Positions 15,700 through 24,982 of a DNA stretch of 64,000 nt are shown piece after piece. The DNA lies in assembly GCA_949292775.1 (NCBI GenBank), contig CASFBL010000013.1, positions 1-64,000 on the forward strand, given 5' to 3'. Position numbers and translations under genes: made by a program. Position 1 is the first letter of the stretch. Every line of letters begins with the position of its first letter. Under the pieces are notes generated by a model that saw only the letters and a list, made by a program, of their open reading frames with translations, ran no database searches and was not told where the DNA came from. Origin of the DNA: an uncultured Eubacteriales bacterium. GTDB lineage: Bacteria > Bacillota > Clostridia > Oscillospirales > Acutalibacteraceae.

Positions 15700-17283
15700 T
15701 TGGCGGAATCTACCGTTGCTGTTGAACAGGAAGAACAGCTGGCAGCCGAAGTAGACAAGGAAATTGAAAAAGCTTCCGCACAAAATCGGCGTTATTTGCG
15801 CCCGCGGGAAATTTTTGCGTTTCTGCTCACCTCTTTCGGTCAAAAGAATTTGAGCCAATTTGTTAATGCAACGCGGCAATTCTTTATGATCAGCTTCTTG
15901 GGCCTTTCCGGCTCGGCTTACGGCACCATCATTTTCATTGAAACGCTGTATGACGCGCTTGACGACTCGCTTTCCGGCTTAATTATTGACCGCACACGCA
16001 CCCGTTGGGGTAAGCTGCGGCCGTACCTTTTGCTTTCCACCCCGGTTTGGGCAATTTCCATCATGATGCTTTTCACGACGCCCTCCTTTTTGGAAAGCAA
16101 CACGCAAAAAATCATTTGGGCAGTCATCGCCATTTTTGCGCACAACCTTGGCATGTCCTATTTCGGCGTGTTCAACATTCTTTTGTATGATGTGACACCA
16201 AATATCAACGAGCGGAACAACTTGATTGCCTCACAGAAGTTTATGGAACTGTTCGGTGTGTGGATTCCCTCGCTGTTGCCGATCTTTGTTGACCTCATTC
16301 CGAAATGGAGCAAAAACTCTGTCGGCATGCAGGATGTTTACACCGGATTTGCCGCCATCATGGTTGTAATTTCCGCTTCGACGGCAATTTACGGTTTCTT
16401 TGTCATTCGTGAACGCGTGCCGCTCGCTTCTCGTGAGCAAATGAAAGAAGTCAGCATTTGGCAGTCGATTAAAATTGCATTCAAAAACCGCCCGATGCTT
16501 GTCTTACAGCTCAACTATTTCTTCAACGGCTTTAAGAGCGTCGGCTCTTCCAACGAAAGTTTCTTCTGGCTGCACAATGCCGGCAGTCTTTCCTACGGTA
16601 CCATCGCCGGTCTCTTTACTGGTATTCCGAACTTCTTTACCGTTCCGCTCGCACCTAAGCTTATTCGCAAATTCGGCGCGAGAAACACCGGCATTATGGC
16701 AGGTATTTTCGGCGGTGTGGCTTATACGCTGCTGTACTTTATTGGTTATGACCGTTTCGGCGCGTGGGACGAAACACCCAACATTATCATGAATTTGATC
16801 TGCATTACCGTTATGCTTACTATTTGCGGTCTCCCCAACCAAATCATCAATGTCGTAGGCGCAGTTTTGCAGGGCGATGTTTACGACTACGGCGAGTGGA
16901 AATACGGTGTGCGTAACGAAGCACTTATCGCTACCGTTTCCGGCTATTTCCAAAAGCTTGCCAACGCCGTGACCGGTCTTCTTTCCGGCGTGGTTATTAC
17001 CTGGGTCGGCTACACCGCACACAAGGATGTGTTCGGCAATGTGGTTCGTGAAACGGATAATGATGTTTTGCGCGGCTTTTGGATTCTCTTCTGCCTGCTT
17101 CCGGCGTTTGCCCGGTTTATGTATGGTGTTTCGCTGATTTTCTTCAATGTCCACGGCAAATTCAAAGCCCAGATGCTCGAAGACCTCGAACAGCGCCGCC
17201 GCGAAAAAATGGAAGATTTGAACGAAGAAAATGCGCGTCTCAAAGCGCAGCAGTCTGAAAATTCCGGCAACACGAACGAATAA
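15700..17283 (+). CDS. GPH-family sugar:cation symporter (MelB-like)
   Basis: A TTG start at 15700 follows AAAGGATGTGAT; no in-frame ATG fits better. The 527-residue protein has about 12 membrane segments. The GPH signature is clear: ALDDSLSGLIIDRTRTRWGKLRPYLLL corresponds to the Asp-rich helix and loop 2-3 motif of MelB, and QGDVYDYGEWKYGVRNEA to the loop 10-11 block. Both termini are highly charged and predicted cytoplasmic. GPH members take up melibiose, glucuronides, xylosides or other glycosides with H+ or Na+. No glycosidase is adjacent in an operon, so the substrate is open; GH27, GH38 and GH13 enzymes elsewhere in the window are possible partners. Confidence 0.92.
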   Translation: MAESTVAVEQEEQLAAEVDKEIEKASAQNRRYLRPREIFAFLLTSFGQKNLSQFVNATRQFFMISFLGLSGSAYGTIIFIETLYDALDDSLSGLIIDRTRTRWGKLRPYLLLSTPVWAISIMMLFTTPSFLESNTQKIIWAVIAIFAHNLGMSYFGVFNILLYDVTPNINERNNLIASQKFMELFGVWIPSLLPIFVDLIPKWSKNSVGMQDVYTGFAAIMVVISASTAIYGFFVIRERVPLASREQMKEVSIWQSIKIAFKNRPMLVLQLNYFFNGFKSVGSSNESFFWLHNAGSLSYGTIAGLFTGIPNFFTVPLAPKLIRKFGARNTGIMAGIFGGVAYTLLYFIGYDRFGAWDETPNIIMNLICITVMLTICGLPNQIINVVGAVLQGDVYDYGEWKYGVRNEALIATVSGYFQKLANAVTGLLSGVVITWVGYTAHKDVFGNVVRETDNDVLRGFWILFCLLPAFARFMYGVSLIFFNVHGKFKAQMLEDLEQRRREKMEDLNEENARLKAQQSENSGNTNE

Positions 17284-17300
17284 AAATACACACAACATAA

Positions 17301-17338
17301 AAAAGAAGCAACCCACGACGGGTTGCTTCTTTTTTGTT
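17301..17338. terminator. Bidirectional terminator
   Basis: AAAAGAAGCAACCC (17301-17314) and GGGTTGCTTCTTTT (17320-17333), loop ACGAC. It serves the symporter gene on plus and the converging DUF5131 gene on minus. Confidence 0.85.
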
Positions 17339-17341
17339 TTT

Positions 17342-18064
17342 TTATTTCGGTATGTTAATGCCCGCTTTGCGCGCTTGTTCGTGCTGGCAATTACGCGGAA
17401 TTTTATAAACTTTTCCGTTTTTACGGAAGTTTGCACCGGTTTGCTGGAAGTGAAACGGAATGCCTGCCCGCACGCACTGTTCGCGGATGTGAAGCACCCA
17501 GTCAAAGTCGCACACGCGCGCCCCTTCGCCGGACTCCCCGCCCACCGTGACGCACGCAATTTCAGGTGTGAGATATGGCGTTAGGGTAAGGTCTTCCAAA
17601 AGCGGCGAACAGACAATTTCTTTGTGTTTTGCCGGGATTTTTAAAAAATACGGCAGGCGGTAATCGGTGCGGTCCTGATTTTCCACCGTACAGCAAACAA
17701 TCACATTTTCATAGCCGTCGCCCCAGTCGGGCGGTGCACATTCTAAAAAGCGGTCAATACGCTTGGTGATGAACAAAAAGGTGCAGTCGCTTCGTTCACG
17801 CATCATTGCCCACGCTTCGTCCCGCCAAGCGTCAGCGTCTTCCAAAAGAAAATCGGAGGTAAAGCAGGTATAAATCAGCGAGCCGCTTTCGACCTTATAA
17901 TTCCCCTGTCTGTTTTTTTGCACAGGCAAGCGGAAATTCTGCGTTTTGCGCACTTCTGCGCTGTTACGCTCATATTTTGCATCGATGCGGTACACATAGC
18001 AGTGCTTGCACCCGGCGCTGATTTTACGGCAGCCGTGCCAGGGGTTCCATGTGACGGAGCGCAT
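17342..18064 (-). CDS. DUF5131 (phage Gp37/Gp68-like) family protein
   Basis: The start is ATG 18064 behind GGGAGGCTTGTTT. The 240-residue protein begins SVTWNPWHGCRKISAGCKHCY, the family hallmark with three clustered cysteines (C-x6-C-x2-C), then the conserved LIYTCFTSDFLLEDADAWRDEAW and FLFITKRIDRF blocks and VTVGGESGEGARVCDFDWV. The Cys cluster and barrel-like pattern resemble radical SAM proteins, but I know of no characterised function. Homologues are common in phages and mobile DNA; here the gene sits alone beside pyruvate kinase with no phage genes near it. Confidence 0.88.
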   Translation of the reverse strand: MRSVTWNPWHGCRKISAGCKHCYVYRIDAKYERNSAEVRKTQNFRLPVQKNRQGNYKVESGSLIYTCFTSDFLLEDADAWRDEAWAMMRERSDCTFLFITKRIDRFLECAPPDWGDGYENVIVCCTVENQDRTDYRLPYFLKIPAKHKEIVCSPLLEDLTLTPYLTPEIACVTVGGESGEGARVCDFDWVLHIREQCVRAGIPFHFQQTGANFRKNGKVYKIPRNCQHEQARKAGINIPK

Positions 18065-18087
18065 AAACAAGCCTCCCGAAACAAAGG

Positions 18088-19515
18088 TTACAGTTTTTCA
18101 ACCTTCAGCATATTGGTCGTGCCGGAAATGCCAAGCGGAATACCCGCGGTGATAACCACCGTATCGCCTTTATGCACAAGGTCATTCTGCATGGCGACAT
18201 CTACCGCATGGGAAAACAGTTCATCGGTGTTTTTCTTTTCATCGCACATCAGCGGCACAACGCCCCATGACATGCTCATCTGCCGACAAACAATTTCATT
18301 GGTGGTGCAGCCGACAATCATTGCCTGCGGGCGGTGCTTGGAAATCATGCGCGCGGTAGAACCGCTTTTTGTAACGGTGATAATCGCTTTCGCGCCGAGG
18401 TCGTGCGCCGTGGTCACGGTTGCGTGGGAAATGGCACTGGTAATGTTTTTATCGGTATCCTTGGCAAATACTTTAAACTGTGTAACATAATCGATTTGCT
18501 CTTCCGTGGTCTCGGCAATCAGCGCCATGGTGCGCACAACTTCCACAGGGTGCGCGCCCGCTGCCGTTTCGCCGGAAAGCATAATGGCAGAAGTGCCGTC
18601 GTAAATCGCGTTGGCGACATCGGTAATTTCCGCACGCGTCGGGCGCGGATTGGTAATCATAGACTCGAGCATTTGCGTCGCGGTAATCACCTGTTTGCCG
18701 GCACGATAGGCTTTGGTAATAATATTTTTCTGAATAGAGGGAATCTTTTCAAACGGAATCTCGACGCCCATATCCCCGCGGGCAACCATGACGCCGTCAG
18801 CTTCTTCGACAATCTCATCGATATTGTTGACGCCGTCCATGTTTTCGATTTTTGCAATGATGCGCACAGAACGCCAGCCGAGCGCGTTTGTAAATTTGCG
18901 CAGATATGCCACATCTGCCGCTGAGCGGACAAAAGACGCGGCGATAAAATCGAAGCCGAGCTTTGCACCGAATTCCAAATCGGACATATCCCGTTCGGAA
19001 AGATAGGGCATGGAAAGCTCCACCCCGGGCACATTGACCCCTTTGTTGTTGGAAAGCGTGCCGCCGTCGGTCACTTCACAGATGATGTCGGTGGGGGTCA
19101 ATTTCTTAACCACCATGGCGACAAGCCCGTCGTTGATTAAAATTCTTGTGCCGACGGAAACATCGCCGGGCAAGCCTTTAAAGGAAATGGACGCGATTTG
19201 ATTGTCGCATTCCACATCGCGGGTCGTTAAGGTATAAGTATCGCCTTCGTAAATTTCAACCGGTTTGTTGTCTTTAAACAGTCCCAGCCGAATTTCAGGC
19301 CCCTTCGTATCGAGCATGGTTGCCACGGGAAGCCCCAGTTTTTCACGCACGCGCACAACTTCGTTAAAGCGCTTTTCGTGAACCTCATAGGTTGCATGGG
19401 AAAAGTTGAAGCGCGCGACATTCATGCCCGCGAGCATCATATTCTCGAGAACACCGGCCTTATCGGTTGCCGGTCCTACTGTACAGATTATTTTTGTTTT
19501 TCGCACATCAATCAC
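18088..19515 (-). CDS. pyk: Pyruvate kinase
   Basis: Pyruvate kinase makes pyruvate and ATP from phosphoenolpyruvate and ADP. The 475-residue form lacks the extra C-terminal PEP-utilising domain of many Bacillus enzymes. KIICTVGPAT, the ARFNFSHATYEVH substrate-binding block, LDTKGPEIR, the active-site IIAKIENMDGVNNIDEIV with catalytic Lys, VMVARGDMGVEIP and TATQMLESMI are all present. The beta-barrel B domain lies at about 70-170. ATG 19515 follows GGAAGGTGATTG. It stands in its own transcription unit. Confidence 0.97.
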   Translation of the reverse strand: MIDVRKTKIICTVGPATDKAGVLENMMLAGMNVARFNFSHATYEVHEKRFNEVVRVREKLGLPVATMLDTKGPEIRLGLFKDNKPVEIYEGDTYTLTTRDVECDNQIASISFKGLPGDVSVGTRILINDGLVAMVVKKLTPTDIICEVTDGGTLSNNKGVNVPGVELSMPYLSERDMSDLEFGAKLGFDFIAASFVRSAADVAYLRKFTNALGWRSVRIIAKIENMDGVNNIDEIVEEADGVMVARGDMGVEIPFEKIPSIQKNIITKAYRAGKQVITATQMLESMITNPRPTRAEITDVANAIYDGTSAIMLSGETAAGAHPVEVVRTMALIAETTEEQIDYVTQFKVFAKDTDKNITSAISHATVTTAHDLGAKAIITVTKSGSTARMISKHRPQAMIVGCTTNEIVCRQMSMSWGVVPLMCDEKKNTDELFSHAVDVAMQNDLVHKGDTVVITAGIPLGISGTTNMLKVEKL

Positions 19516-19557
19516 CTTCCGAAAAAAAGAGGATTTTGAGCAATTTCAAATCTTCCT

Positions 19558-19586
19558 CATATATAGGATATAGCAAAATTTGTCAA
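19558..19586 (-). promoter_or_regulatory. Likely promoter of pyk
   Basis: On the minus strand: TTGACA (19586-19581), 17-bp spacer, TATATG (19563-19558), about 43 bp before the pyk start. Nothing else is recognised in 19516-19700. Confidence 0.6.
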
Positions 19587-19700
19587 TCGTCAATGCTAAA
19601 ATCAGAATTTACTATCCCTTTTCCCATATTATCCCTAATGCACAGCAAATTAGCCGTTTGTCAGCGATTTTTGTGCGGTTTTGTTTCGCATTTTATAAAA

Positions 19701-20939
19701 CTATTTATACATCATTCCCGGCAGGACGGCATGATCTGGCTTATAATCCGGCATGTTTTTCTCCAGCATCAGGCAGGCGTTAAAAATCCCGTTTTTTCCA
19801 TATTTTTGCCGGATGCGCAAAACCGTCTCATCAATTTTCTGCTGTCGTTCATGGCGGGCAAAGTCTGAAAACAAGTCGGTCTGCACCGGCGCTGAATCCG
19901 GCACAAGATTTATGGCGCGCACGGTCACCGATCGCACCTTTCGTTCCCAGCGGTATGCGTTGCGAAACAGCGTGAACGCGCCGGAAGCGATTTCAAACGC
20001 GCTTTGCGTCGGCAAGGGCAAAGGCGCCTGAAACTGCCGCACAAACAAATCGCTGTTTTTAATGCCGATTTGCACCGCAGTCGCAGCCAGTTTTTCACCG
20101 TAAAGCCGCCGCCCGATTTCCTGTGTAAGAGAAAGCATGACCAGCCACACTTCGTACTCGTTTTCAAGGTCGCGCACACAGGTTGTGCCGTGGCCAATGC
20201 TTTTGGAGACCGGGGTAAAACCGTCGGGTTTCACGCGCGCGTCATCAAGGCCATTGGCATATTTCCAAAGCTCCAGCCCCATTTTGCCGAATACCGCCTG
20301 CAAAAAGCCACGGTCACACGCTGCAAGCTGGCCTATGGTATGCACGCCGAAGTTCGAAAGTTTGCGCACGGTGGCGCGCCCACACCCAAGCATGGCACCC
20401 GCCGGCAAATTCCAGATTTTTTCGCGGAAGTCCGCTTGCGGAATCACGGTGACCGCGTCCGGCTTTTTTAAATCCGAGCCGAGCTTTGCAAACACCTTAT
20501 TAAACGAAACGCCAACCGAAACCGTGATGCCGAGTTCTTTGCGAACACGGTTTCGAATTTCCTCGGCTATCGTTTTGCCAGAACCGAACAGCTTTTCGGA
20601 GCCGGTCACATCCAGCCAACACTCATCCAGCCCGAACGGTTCAATGGCATCGGTATAGCGGCGGTAGATTTCCTGCACATAGCCCGAATACAAGACATAA
20701 CTGTCAAAATGCGGCGGAACAATGATTAAGTCCCGGCACTTTTGCCGCGCCTGCCAAATGGCTTCGCCGGTTGTGACCCCACAGCGCTTTGCCTGCTCGG
20801 ATTTTGCTAAAATAATACCGTGGCGCATCTCCACACTGCCGCCAACGGCGATGGGTTTCCCGCGTAAAGACGGGTCATAAAGGCACTCGATGGAAGCGTA
20901 GCAGTTGTTGATGTCGCTGTGCAGAATTGCCCGTTCCAC
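19701..20939 (-). CDS. dinB: DNA polymerase IV, Y family, SOS-controlled
   Basis: The preferred start is GTG 20939 behind AAGGAAGGGATTTTT, giving 412 residues (VERAILHSDINNCYASIECL). An ATG at 20984 would lie only a few bases after the predicted transcription start and inside a LexA box. Catalytic carboxylates are in HSDINNCYASIE and in FGLDECWLDV. The helix-hairpin-helix region (LPAGAMLGCGRATVRKLSNFG) and the little-finger domain follow. DinB enzymes carry out translesion synthesis. No clear C-terminal clamp-binding pentapeptide is certain; QTDLFSDF near 375 is a candidate. Two LexA boxes cover its promoter. Confidence 0.93.
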   Translation of the reverse strand: MERAILHSDINNCYASIECLYDPSLRGKPIAVGGSVEMRHGIILAKSEQAKRCGVTTGEAIWQARQKCRDLIIVPPHFDSYVLYSGYVQEIYRRYTDAIEPFGLDECWLDVTGSEKLFGSGKTIAEEIRNRVRKELGITVSVGVSFNKVFAKLGSDLKKPDAVTVIPQADFREKIWNLPAGAMLGCGRATVRKLSNFGVHTIGQLAACDRGFLQAVFGKMGLELWKYANGLDDARVKPDGFTPVSKSIGHGTTCVRDLENEYEVWLVMLSLTQEIGRRLYGEKLAATAVQIGIKNSDLFVRQFQAPLPLPTQSAFEIASGAFTLFRNAYRWERKVRSVTVRAINLVPDSAPVQTDLFSDFARHERQQKIDETVLRIRQKYGKNGIFNACLMLEKNMPDYKPDHAVLPGMMYK

Positions 20940-20978
20940 AAAAATCCCTTCCTTGCTGAATTGTGTCTGTATCGTATA

Positions 20979-21025
20979 GAACATTTGTTCGTATTTAGTA
21001 TATAGAACATTTGTTCGATTGTCAA
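20979..21025 (-). promoter_or_regulatory. dinB promoter with two LexA (SOS) boxes
   Basis: Minus strand: TTGACA (21025-21020), 17-bp spacer, TATACT (21002-20997). CGAACAAATGTTC occurs twice, at 21017-21005 inside the spacer and at 20991-20979 over the start of transcription. This is the Gram-positive LexA/DinR box (consensus CGAACATATGTTCG). Two boxes 26 bp apart straddling the -10 predict tight SOS repression. Confidence 0.9.
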
Positions 21026-21071
21026 CAGGAAGTTTTCGGCAATCAAGTTTCGTGTCCGATTTTCGGGACTC

Positions 21072-21105
21072 AAAAAAACACGGGTACGCAAAATGCGTAC
21101 CCGTG
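21072..21105 (-). terminator. Terminator of the GH27 gene
   Basis: CACGGGTACGCA (21079-21090) pairs perfectly with TGCGTACCCGTG (21094-21105); on the minus strand it is followed by seven T residues. Confidence 0.85.
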
Positions 21106-21121
21106 CAAAAATAAATTGGAC

Positions 21122-22840
21122 TTACTGAGCCTTTACTCGATAAACCTTAACGCCGTGCGAAGGCACAGTAGCGGAAAGCTTGTCGCCGGTTTGTGTCACG
21201 GTATTCTCCCAAAGCTCTGTGCAGGTGTAGCTGCGCGCCACCGGCAGACCGGCAAAGGTCATGTCGGTAATTTTGGCAAGCGAAGCTTCCATCGTCATCG
21301 GCTTCGGGGCTTTGTTAAACAGGCACAGTGCGATTTCACCGTTTTCCAGGGGCTTTACAAGTACATCGCAAAGGCCGTTTGTTTTAACACGGCGGCAGGG
21401 CATGCACTTTCTATCCTGGTCAACGGCAATCAGCGCCTTATTCGTCAGAATCTGCAAGACGGGGTTGCTTGTGTCTGCAGAGCCGTCGGGTTTTAAGAAA
21501 GTCCGTAAATCGTTGCCCAAAATCAAGGGAGACGCCATCATGCACCAAAGGGTAAAATGCGCCTTGTTCTCCTCCAGTGTCAGATCGCCGTTCCCGACCT
21601 CCAGCATATCGGGGTCGTTATATGCCCCGACGCCGGCGTATTTATAAAGCCGCACATTTGCTTCATAAATCGCCAGTACAGAAGACCATTTTGCCATAAT
21701 GTCGGGCGTGGTTCGCCAAAGATTTCCGGCCTCAGCGCCCCAGCGCCACGGTTTATTGCGGCCCCACTCGCAAATGGAGAACACAATGGGTTTTTCCGGC
21801 ATGCCGGTGCGCTCCGCCTGCAGTTTGGTGGCGCGTTTTAATTCTTTGCCCATGTTGATATACTGCATAGCGGCACTGTCCATTGTAGAAGCGACAGGAT
21901 TGCGGATTTCCAGCGTATTATCCCCAGCCTGCAAACGGATTTTAACCTGCAGTCTGCCGGAACGACTCCACGCGCGTGTGGCCGGGAACATGATAGGATA
22001 TTTGTCCTTGCCGTTGACAGTCAGCTCGGCATATTTCTCGGTGCTGCCGTTTTTGCGCATAACGATTGTCAGCACATATTCTGCGGTTTCAGGCACGGAA
22101 ACAAAGCTGAATTTGACTGCGCCGAGGTTGCTGTCGAGGCGGGTTATGTAGCTGCCGTATTTATCTTCCACGATTTTGGCATCACCGTAAAGTTCACCAT
22201 TTTCAGCTTCTAAAACGATTTCCTCTTTCAAGCCTGCGCCGCCGATGCAAATCTTATCAATATTGGGCGCTTTGCTCGGAATGGGCACATTGTGGCAAAA
22301 ATCATATTTGAAATACTCCACACCCCACTCGGCAAAGGTTTCCGCATCGATGCGCTCATGGCCGAGGGAGGCCGGCAAATCTTCACAGGTCAATGTGCCG
22401 TTGGAAGAATAAATACCCGCTTTAAAGCCCTTTTCATTCAGCTTGCGAACGAGTGCAGGAATCCCGTTGGGGAAAGTTGTCAAATCCCCTTGCAGGCGGC
22501 CGTTTTCATCACGCAGGGAGCTGTGCCAGCAGTCATCCAGATTGACATAGCCGTAACCCGCTTCCAAAAGTCCGCTTTTGCGCATGGCATCGGCAATTTC
22601 CAAAATCAGCTTTTCGTTGATATCGCCCCGGAACGCATTCCAGCTCGACCAGCCCATGGGCGGTGTCAGCGCAACGCCGTTATCATACATAGAGCCGGCG
22701 CGGATATGGACATCTGCCTTGGCAATCGCCTTTTTCACTTCACACACCGGGCAGATGTTCTTTTTCTTCATGGCTGCGACAGACGCAGCTACGGCACCGG
22801 CTGTTGCCACGAGTGCCATGGGAACGATTTTTTCCAGCAT
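21122..22840 (-). CDS. GH27 alpha-galactosidase-like enzyme with inserted beta domain and N-terminal anchor
   Basis: The start is ATG 22840 behind CAGGAGGCGTTTTTT. The 572-residue protein opens with a hydrophobic segment (VPMALVATAGAVAASVAAM) followed by KKK, then CPVC. The GH27 barrel starts at TPPMGWSSWNAF and includes YGYVNLDDCW. The nucleophile is Asp near 180 in YFKYDFCH, and the acid/base is Asp near 408 in NDPDMLEVG. Between FSICEWG and the nucleophile block, about 130 residues resembling a carbohydrate-binding beta-sandwich (about 200-320) interrupt the barrel. A C-terminal beta domain ends the protein. The family includes alpha-galactosidases, alpha-N-acetylgalactosaminidases and isomalto-dextranases, so specificity is unproven. 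Confidence 0.88.
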   Translation of the reverse strand: MLEKIVPMALVATAGAVAASVAAMKKKNICPVCEVKKAIAKADVHIRAGSMYDNGVALTPPMGWSSWNAFRGDINEKLILEIADAMRKSGLLEAGYGYVNLDDCWHSSLRDENGRLQGDLTTFPNGIPALVRKLNEKGFKAGIYSSNGTLTCEDLPASLGHERIDAETFAEWGVEYFKYDFCHNVPIPSKAPNIDKICIGGAGLKEEIVLEAENGELYGDAKIVEDKYGSYITRLDSNLGAVKFSFVSVPETAEYVLTIVMRKNGSTEKYAELTVNGKDKYPIMFPATRAWSRSGRLQVKIRLQAGDNTLEIRNPVASTMDSAAMQYINMGKELKRATKLQAERTGMPEKPIVFSICEWGRNKPWRWGAEAGNLWRTTPDIMAKWSSVLAIYEANVRLYKYAGVGAYNDPDMLEVGNGDLTLEENKAHFTLWCMMASPLILGNDLRTFLKPDGSADTSNPVLQILTNKALIAVDQDRKCMPCRRVKTNGLCDVLVKPLENGEIALCLFNKAPKPMTMEASLAKITDMTFAGLPVARSYTCTELWENTVTQTGDKLSATVPSHGVKVYRVKAQ

Positions 22841-22862
22841 AAAAAACGCCTCCTGTCTTTCT

Positions 22863-22895
22863 AAAAAAGGGGACAAGCGTGAACCTGTCCCCTTT
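22863..22895 (-). terminator. Terminator after ispH/rpsA
   Basis: AAAGGGGACA (22866-22875) and TGTCCCCTTT (22886-22895) form a 10-bp stem; six T residues follow on the minus strand. It ends the cmk-plsC-ispH/rpsA transcript. Confidence 0.8.
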
Positions 22896-22924
22896 GGATT
22901 TGTATGTTGTTTTTAAGCGGCAGA

Positions 22925-24982
22925 TTATTCTGCGGTTTCTTCTGCGGGAGCAGCTTCTTCCTGCGCCTGTGCGGCAAGCTCGTCAATGGAGACAGGCTCG
23001 CTGTCTTTGGTCTCAACAACCGGCGGGTCTAAGAGCGCTTTCATGGAAAGGCTGACACGCTTTTTCTCGAAGTCGATGTCCAAAATCTTGACTTTCACTT
23101 CGTCGCCGACTTTGAGCACTTCTGCCGGGTTGCCGATGTGGCTGTGAGAAATCTCAGAAATATGGATAAGACCGTCAATGCCCGGAATAACCGAAGCAAA
23201 CGCACCGAAGGTGGTCAGGCCGACGATTTTTGCGGTAACCTCGGAACCTACCGGATAATCACGCTTGAGGATCTCCCACGGATTGTCCTCGATTTTCTTA
23301 TAGCCGAGAGAAATTTTCTTGTTTTCACGGTCAAGCGCCTTTATGTAGACTTCTACCGTGTCACCAACAGAAACAACATCAGACGGATGCTTGATGCGGC
23401 TCCAGGAAAGCTCGGAAATGTGAATCATGCCGTCCACACCGCCGATATCGACGAATGCGCCGTAGCTTGTAAGCGAACGCACGGTGCCGGTGTAGGTCTG
23501 ACCCTCTTCTGCCTGCGCCCAGAAAGCTTCTTCCGCAGCTGCACGGGCATCTTTATAAGCGGCGCGAACCGAGCCGACCACTCTTTTTCTTCTTCTGTCG
23601 ACTTCAATGATTTTGAACTGGACGGTTTTGCCGACCATTTCCTCCAGCGAATCGCTGCGGCTGATTTTCGCAAGGGAAGCCGGAATGAACACGCGGATGC
23701 CGTTGTACTGGACAAACAGACCTTTGCCGTCGCCGACAACGCCGATGACTTTGCCTTCCACAGCGGCGTCATTTTCTTCGGAAAGCTCGTCCCAAGCTTT
23801 AATCGCATCATAGCGCTTTTTGGAAAGGGCAACAGTGCCTTCCATATCGTTGGTCTTCATAATGATGAGATTCAGCTCGTCGCCGATTTTTACTTCTTTG
23901 GTCATATCCACAGTCGGGTCGTTGCTGTACTCCGCAGCGGAGACATAGCCGGTGTGCTTTCTGCCGGTAATTTCGACCTGAATTTCGGTCGGCGTTACCG
24001 CAACAACATGGCCAACAACTTTTTGATCGGAACTTGTATCTATATATTCCTCAAGCATATCGGCAAAGCTGGTTGCTTCAGAAGATGCTGCAGTTTCCTC
24101 CTTTTCAACTAATTCTGCCTTTGTTTGTTCAAGATTTTCGGACATTGTTTTTAGTACCTCCTTAATTATACTGTCGGGCGTTGACGCACCCGCAGTAACA
24201 CCGACTGCTGCGAACGGCGACAGGTCAATGTCATGTAACTCCTGAGCCGTTTCTATCAGAAAAGTCGGGCAATTCTCAGCGCAGACGGCTTTGAGCTTGG
24301 CGGTGTTGGAACTCTGCCTGCCGCCGATGATGACCATGGCGTCATTTGTCATGGAAAGCGCCTGTGCTTCAGACTGCCTTTCTTCAGTCGCACTACATAT
24401 TGTATCAAAAATTACGGCATTTGTATATACCATTTTTATTTTTTTTACACATTTTTCAAAAGATTTTATGCTAAAAGTGGTCTGTGCGACCAAAATTATT
24501 CCGTTTTCATCTAAATCCGGGTGGGATTTTATGAGTTCCTCAAGCTCTTCGTATGTATTAAAGACGAAAGAACGACCGTTGCAATAGCTGCGAATTCCGA
24601 TGACCTCGGGGTGCGCTTTATCCCCTGCGATGAGCGTAATATTTTCCGGTGTGGAATTTTCACGCACGATTTTGTGGATTTTCGTCACAAACGGGCAGGT
24701 TGCATTACAGGTGTGAACGGGCATGGCCTCAATTTCCTGCAAAACCTCCTTGGGAACGCCGTGGGTACGCACAACCAAGGTTTCGTCCTCCGCACATTGT
24801 GCCGGATGTTCAATCACGCGGACGCCGTGGCTTTCAAAGTGTGCAATCACCTGCGGATTATGAATGATTGGCCCTAAAGTGCAGGCTTTCTGTCCTTTTT
24901 CCACCATATCCTCTAAAAGATGCACAGCGCGGTTGACGCCAAAGCAAAATCCCGCAGTTTTGGCAAGCGTTATTTTTTGCAA
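22925..24982 (-). CDS. ispH/rpsA: IspH (HMBPP reductase) fused to ribosomal protein S1
   Basis: The start is most likely TTG 24982, 5 bp behind GGAGGAAGGACA and overlapping the plsC stop; the other in-frame TTG at 24997 is inside that site. Of 685 residues, the first 285 are IspH: Fe-S cysteines lie in AGFCFGVNRAV, HTCNATCPFV and DTICSATEER, with VIGGRQSSNT and ITAGAST-type blocks. IspH makes IPP and DMAPP in the MEP pathway. After an acidic linker come four S1 RNA-binding repeats, the last two being the canonical YTGTVRSLTSYGAFVDIGGV and TAKIVGLTTFGAFASVIPGI, each ending GLIHISE-like. The fusion is known in Clostridia. Two proteins by internal initiation cannot be excluded. Confidence 0.95.
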   Translation of the reverse strand: MQKITLAKTAGFCFGVNRAVHLLEDMVEKGQKACTLGPIIHNPQVIAHFESHGVRVIEHPAQCAEDETLVVRTHGVPKEVLQEIEAMPVHTCNATCPFVTKIHKIVRENSTPENITLIAGDKAHPEVIGIRSYCNGRSFVFNTYEELEELIKSHPDLDENGIILVAQTTFSIKSFEKCVKKIKMVYTNAVIFDTICSATEERQSEAQALSMTNDAMVIIGGRQSSNTAKLKAVCAENCPTFLIETAQELHDIDLSPFAAVGVTAGASTPDSIIKEVLKTMSENLEQTKAELVEKEETAASSEATSFADMLEEYIDTSSDQKVVGHVVAVTPTEIQVEITGRKHTGYVSAAEYSNDPTVDMTKEVKIGDELNLIIMKTNDMEGTVALSKKRYDAIKAWDELSEENDAAVEGKVIGVVGDGKGLFVQYNGIRVFIPASLAKISRSDSLEEMVGKTVQFKIIEVDRRRKRVVGSVRAAYKDARAAAEEAFWAQAEEGQTYTGTVRSLTSYGAFVDIGGVDGMIHISELSWSRIKHPSDVVSVGDTVEVYIKALDRENKKISLGYKKIEDNPWEILKRDYPVGSEVTAKIVGLTTFGAFASVIPGIDGLIHISEISHSHIGNPAEVLKVGDEVKVKILDIDFEKKRVSLSMKALLDPPVVETKDSEPVSIDELAAQAQEEAAPAEETAE

